Assembly: GCA_963169105.1 (NCBI GenBank)
Contig: OY720639.1
Coordinates: forward strand, 53,425,848-53,489,847
Origin: Ceriagrion tenellum
Lineage: Eukaryota; Arthropoda; Insecta; Odonata; Coenagrionidae
Length of the DNA stretch: 64,000 nt
Direction of reading: 5' to 3'
The notes beneath the pieces are model-generated. The model worked only from the letters and a program-made list of their open reading frames with translations. It was not told the origin of the DNA and ran no database searches. Below are positions 59,291 through 64,000 of this stretch, in pieces (position 1 is the first letter of the stretch; every line of letters starts with the position of its first letter). The translations under genes and the position numbers were made by a program.

Positions 59291-60029
59291 AATATAAACC
59301 TTCAACAAGGTGAAACACATTTTTTTGTATTTGACGAACACGGCACTATAAGACTATAAATAATTTCGACCTGTAGAGTTAGTCAGAGGGAGGTATAAAA
59401 CTACGCATAAAATGCAATGGATCCGACATCACCATTAAGAAAAAGATCTCATATTTCTACTTATAACAAAAGATCAGCCTCCTATTTTCGGTTGGGCACT
59501 ACTTGGGGTCGGTTTCATGCCTACTTAGCAATGGGTCGATAGTTATGAGAACTATGAAGGAATCCATTACGAAATTCATGTATTAGGAACTGTCCTTTCA
59601 TCACTTGCTTAACTCCATAAAGCCATTGCTTATGATATTTCATCTACTTTCACTCCGCTATGTAAAAATTATGTAAGTTCATCATGTCCATTGTCCATTT
59701 ATTGTCCATTGTTAATAGTCAGCTGGGTAAATGAACTGATAATTTGTCTCATAATAAATCTTTTATCAAATAATTAATCTTCTAAATGCCTCATTGCGCA
59801 TCCGCCACTTGGTCACTCGAGGAAATGTATGTTATTTCTTATTCTTCAGTTATAAGAGCATTTAAGAAATTAGCAATATTATCGAAAGTTTCCACAACGA
59901 TTACAGAATGAATGTCTTGACTGATAAACCAATAACTCTATTGGACCATGCGTATTGTTTCTGCAACCGTTAATAAGTGAAATACTTGAAAATAAGTGAA
60001 ATCAATTTCCGTGAGATTAGGCGAGGCCC
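59291..60029. other. Unassigned AT-rich spacer
   Basis: Nothing recognised apart from a TGTCCATT duplication near 59686-59710. Confidence 0.4.
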
Positions 60030-60290
60030 TGCTCTCCAAAAAAACAATATTTTTAAAAAGTAAGGTCTGATTCACTGTGAACATCTGACGAGATTTTGGC
60101 GTAAAAACTTTCTCATTTCTTACGTAAGTTAATACGTGAACAATATTCCATGGAAAACAGCTTCTATTGCTTTGTAAATACCTCGAAAAGTGAAGCATCA
60201 AGTGGCTGACATTTTGGTGCCTCTGAAAATAAAAGAATATAAAGTGAGGTCACAGTCATCGATTGTGAAATGATCATCATGACCCAGGTC
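60030..60290 (+). repeat. Dispersed repeat Y, copy 5
   Basis: AAATACCTCGAAAAGTGAAG, CTGACATTTTGGTGCC and AGTGAGGTCACAGTCATCGATTG-like blocks match 54778-54890 in order. Confidence 0.5.
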
Positions 60291-60339
60291 TTCATTTCCT
60301 AAGAAGAGTTGACTAGAACGCAGGCCAGCATCTTCAAGA

Positions 60340-60592
60340 TTAATGAATGTGATAATTCCCGCTTCGCCATCGACATCGTAGTACCTCTACCAATTCCGTG
60401 TACTTCACTTTCACGCGTAGCTGTGGCGCCATCAATGCCTTCCGTTGACATTGCTTCCTTTCAGTAGATAGCATGTTAATGTTTGATACCAGAGTCAGGA
60501 AATGCTTTCTGTCACTTGGTGTCGAACCTGCGACCTTCGGAACGGGAGCCGAACACGCAACCACTGGGCCACACCCAGGCCCCAAATATAAA
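60340..60592 (-). mobile_element. tRNA-derived SINE, family 3
   Basis: The minus strand begins GGGGCCTGGGTGTGGCCCAG, has TGGCCCAGTGGTTGCG as A-box region and GGTCGCAGGTTCGACACC as T arm and B box. About 180 bases of body follow to 60340. The frame reading VACSAPVPKVAGSTPS is simply the translated tRNA-like head. Non-coding; spread would depend on a LINE. Confidence 0.75.
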
Positions 60593-60819
60593 TTTATATC
60601 TTGCTAAAAATACCAATTTCACAATACCTGTATCATTACTATCCCTGTATTACATGCCCGTCTTTTACTTAAGTCGCTATGTGTTGTTGACGGACATGAA
60701 AATCATTCTGGCATGACCTACAGGTGGTGAAATGTAATTTAGGAAAATTAAGTCCCATTAAGTCATTTTTTAAATCATGTCCCCCTACTGAGCGCATATC
60801 CGTACCACATCCGTCGGAA
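60593..60819. other. Unassigned spacer
   Basis: Nothing recognised. Confidence 0.35.
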
Positions 60820-60960
60820 AAAGGCTTGGATGTTCTGGCAAAAGCTTCCAGATTAAGTTGACTATGTGGCTGATATGCAGATATAATCGGAAACATGAGA
60901 TGTTTTTCTTAAGACGGAGGCCTAATTCATTCAATTTCTTGTGAGTTGATGCCTAGCACA
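60820..60960 (+). repeat. Dispersed repeat Y, copy 6 (partial)
   Basis: GTGGCTGATATGCAGATATA, ATGAGATGTTTTTC and GAGGCCTAATTCATTCAATT line up with the end of copies 3 and 5. Confidence 0.45.
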
Positions 60961-62574
60961 AGCTACCTAAAGGCTGAAGAAAAATTCCATCCATTTCATC
61001 TTAACCACGATGGCGTGGGAGTGAATGGAATCCTATTCCTCCGGCAAAGGCAATCGAGGGAAAAGGCAACTCATCAATCGGCGTATAGGGTGGGGGTGGG
61101 GGCGATTGAAGGGGGGATGGGGCAGATGGAGAGGAGAGTGAGAAATAAAGCAAGCACGCCCGAACGGCGTGCTCACTCTAGTGTGGTTCCTGCACAAAGG
61201 CATGGGCGACTCTCTCAAAACAGCGCGGCAGCCCTAAACACACACACACGCACATTCATACAAAACACACCGGGAGATGTTCCCATCGAAAGCGACAGGT
61301 TTAACCGTTCCGGTCAGATGGACGAAATTTTTCTTTTTTTTATTAAGTTTAAATCTCCAAATTCACTCATCTAACTCACAATGGAAAGCCTTGAATATTT
61401 CAAACTTTGTCTCTATTTACACTTACGAAGTACCACTCTATTGCACCTAGATATTATCCTGCAAGCATTCTCAAGGGTCATGCACTATAGTGCTAAGCTG
61501 GTGTTCAGCGCGAACCACGTGTCTAAATACGCGTTTTATTCGGCATGATGCCTTGATATTTAATAGGGACCATTATAATAAAATGAAAGGTACGTTTTCA
61601 GGAGAAAATATGTACACCTGTCACGGAATTATATCGAAATATATGACAAGCGCCATGAGGATACGTGTTAAAGTAGCAGTAAACAGCAAAGAAACCAAAT
61701 TGGTAACATACCCTTAATTTCGCTTTTATCAATGTAATATTACTGATGAGTACACGAATAAAACATTCAAGCAAAACTGCACACAAACGGAAATCTATCC
61801 AGCCATCATAAATAATTAACCTAAATTATAAAATTGAAGTATGCTGCAGCTTCATACCAGAGAAGATGGCGAAGAGTTGCCTGTTAGAACATTAGAAGTA
61901 ACAAGATTTGTCTCACTGCACTCATGTTTCCAGACATAAACAAGAACTCGAGCATTTTTACGATCCTCGATCATAAATGCCGTTCCAAGTCTGAAGGAGA
62001 TCGACAATGATATTTAAAGTAAATTTGGTGAAAAGAACATAAGAGTCGCAGCAGTTCAATTCATCCAGTGCATTTCCAAGTTGATGTAAAAATACCGAAT
62101 GACTGCGCCCTATACCGATTAACGATCTGGATCGTTCGATTCGATATATCAGTAACTCTATTGACAAGGGGTCTTCGCAACCATTTCCAACATGTGGCCG
62201 CAAATAATGTGGTATTTGAGCATTTACTGCCATAACACACCCAAGGAAATCTACGCATACGCGGCACAAGTTGTCATTTCGAATACAAATCCTCTACCAA
62301 TTCAACAAAAACGTCGAACAACCTATTCTATGCTTATGGAGAATACGGAAAAATAAGCACATTAATGGCGGAACTATGCACGCAGCGAAGACCTATATCG
62401 AAGGAAGAATACAATAGATATTGAACGACCTCGAATGAGGAGATATGAAGCTTGTCATAGTGGAGCACAAATCAGCACCGTTCATTCATTGTCGACACAA
62501 ATGTTCACGATACTTTCCAAGGTGGCATAATAATAATTATTATTATCATTCCTCTTCTGAATAAGGTTGTCTTG
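60961..62574. other. Unassigned stretch
   Basis: Contains a CA microsatellite (about 61237-61254), repeat W copy 2 at 61540-61582 and a TAATAATTATTATTA run near 62527-62545. A 142-codon ATG frame at 60946-61374 is low-information and unrecognised. Confidence 0.4.
61540..61582 (+). repeat. Short dispersed repeat W, copy 2
   Basis: Counterpart of 53035-53075; same strand. Confidence 0.5.
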
Positions 62575-62925
62575 AATGAAATGGAATAAAAATCCACAAC
62601 ACTTTTACAGTTGCACAACCACTATCTACCCCAATGACTTTCTTCTTCAGATACGCTTACGTCCCACCGTTCTTCATCCCGCCCTTACAACCGATACCCT
62701 TTCTTTTCCCTCCCCGCTTACACCATTCCCTCTACCATGACCTTAAGTGACCCTTCGCCCCTCATCATCTACTTCGACCACCTTCTTTCCCTTCTACATT
62801 CTCATCCAGGAGTTTTCTTTCCTCACCAACCATACTAAGTACTTCCTCCTTCATCTCCTTCTCCTTCCATCGTACGTCTTCCATTACCCTCAGATTTAGA
62901 TCGTCTGCAGCTATACCCGAATGGG
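62575..62925 (-). mobile_element. RTE-like LINE C-terminal fragment
   Basis: The minus strand reads VMEDVRWKEKEMKEEVLSMV then GEERKLLDENVEG (62892-62790), collinear with the MENV...NEEVLEMVGEERNLL part of the RTE copy at 49870-49950. The remainder to 62575 is frame-broken but keeps basic G-K-R blocks. Very decayed. Confidence 0.6.
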
Positions 62926-63744
62926 TCACAGTTATTCGGAGTTTCCAAAGTCACTGCAAAATATGCAGGATATAATTTTTGCGTTTCTATAGCTCTGACA
63001 TTAAGTAGGGGCGAATTCACTCCAACTGCAAACAAAAATATTTTGAATCGCATCCGCTCATCACCTTCAAAAGTTACGTAGATCCCTCCAGAAATACAAC
63101 TAATGTTTTCCAAGCTAGTCTTACAATAATGAGAGTATTCATTTTCTAAATAAAACCAAAAAGACTAAAAGTTTCGTTCGTTTAGCGATTAACCCTTGAG
63201 AATGATTATAAGTGGAAGACTTGGGTGAGATTAACCGCTGGTGCCCATGGATCAAACGAGAAATGTTCGTTCGGGAATGCGCGTATCCGGTCCATTAATA
63301 ATGCAGCTGAAAGAGGAACCGACAACCTTGGTCTAAGCGGATAGGGGGTGGTAGGATAAAGATTGAGACGCTCCCCTGTAGGGTTAAAAAAAACATGAGC
63401 ACGACCGCGCACTTCCTTTTAATGCATATATTAAAATCGGAATAAAACGGCCCCAGGCTGCCGGGAAATACCGAGGGGAAAAAATGATAACATTCCGAAG
63501 ATCAGTGGACGTTGGAAAATTGAGGGCCTTATGCATTTATTCCGATAAGCAATAAATTTAGACGGTAGTCAAAGGGACTACAGTCGGTGATATGCGTGTG
63601 AAAGGTTTGATATGAAAATAAACCGAGATAATACAAATGTATGTATACATTGGTAATCTTACGACGCAGAGATCATCTACAATAAACATTAAAATATGAA
63701 AGAATAGATTGGACTATGAGGAACAGTTCACATAGCTAAACCCG
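62926..63744. other. Unassigned stretch
   Basis: No recognised gene. The minus strand near 63380-63400 has an acceptor-like TTTTTTTTAACCCTACAG, without a coding block after it. Confidence 0.35.
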
Positions 63745-63795
63745 CATGATAACCTGAAAGCCACCTCAGTGTGTGGCAGGGGGTGATTCAACACC
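63745..63795 (-). repeat. 3' end of a CR1-like LINE, decayed tail
   Basis: Minus strand: ATCACCCCCTGCCACACACT, loop, GAGGTGGCTTTCAGG. The hairpin is recognisable but the GATGTA tail has degraded. Confidence 0.55.
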
Positions 63796-64000
63796 AGGCA
63801 TGCACTAACCGTCAAACACTTACATGATGCTATTCGCTATTTTACTAAATATCCTGAAGTATGGATAAGATTTCTCTACCATTACAGCGTCCAGCTATCA
63901 CTTTAATATAGTATGATGGACACATACATCACGGGGACTATACGTTAGAGTTCAGTCACGCTAACATGCGTAATGATAAGAAAATTGCAAAGATGTTCAT

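Noticed and set aside
60340..60585. 81-codon minus frame starting with a Cys/Gly-rich part
   Set aside because: It is the translation of a tRNA-derived SINE head and body.

Overview
The window looks like nuclear DNA of an arthropod, most likely an insect. It is AT-rich, has no bacterial gene organisation, and is filled with decayed transposable elements of animal type: CR1/jockey-like and RTE-like LINEs, Penelope-like elements (PLEs), hAT DNA transposons, tRNA-derived SINEs and a possible LTR element. The species cannot be named from the sequence alone.

The one conserved host-gene piece I can support is a single 170-bp coding exon on the minus strand (4474-4643). It encodes the start of the first PDZ domain of a ZO-1/polychaetoid-type tight-junction MAGUK scaffold, and has a clean acceptor and donor. 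The rest of that gene would lie left of the window (downstream exons) and perhaps to the right (5' exons). If so, most of 4644-64000 would be intron or 5' flank. Three GC- or CT-rich patches with promoter-like features on the minus strand (about 35490-36050, 38880-39470 and 46990-47400) are unproven candidates for its 5' exons or promoters. One TATA-containing patch on the plus strand (20749-21163) is a separate weak candidate.

Layout. 1-4205: two CR1-like LINE copies arranged tail to tail. 4474-4643: the ZO-1 exon. 8248-10566: a LINE 3' tail, then a nearly whole but internally deleted hAT transposon with a broken transposase on the minus strand. 10567-17280: mostly unassigned, with one dispersed repeat. 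17281-18165: 3' part of a PLE with a GIY-YIG endonuclease remnant and a hammerhead-like motif. 18905-28740: dispersed repeats, a possible LTR fragment and a strong inverted repeat. 28744-28880: palindromic PLE-derived repeat. 33190-42015: LINE tails, SINEs, a degenerate purine-rich repeat field and a dense cluster of small elements. 46990-51060: promoter-like patch, repeat family, a long decayed RTE-like LINE and another palindromic PLE-derived unit. 53000-64000: dispersed repeats, an RTE fragment interrupted by a hAT-type MITE, a SINE and further LINE tails.

No operon-like co-operation exists here; the genes other than ZO-1 are mobile-element pseudogenes. The most interesting signals are the recurrent head-to-head PLE/hammerhead-like palindromes, the shared 3'-terminal hairpin of the CR1-like family, the exact 8-bp insertion footprint of a hAT MITE inside an RTE remnant, and a same-strand repeat family with six copies.
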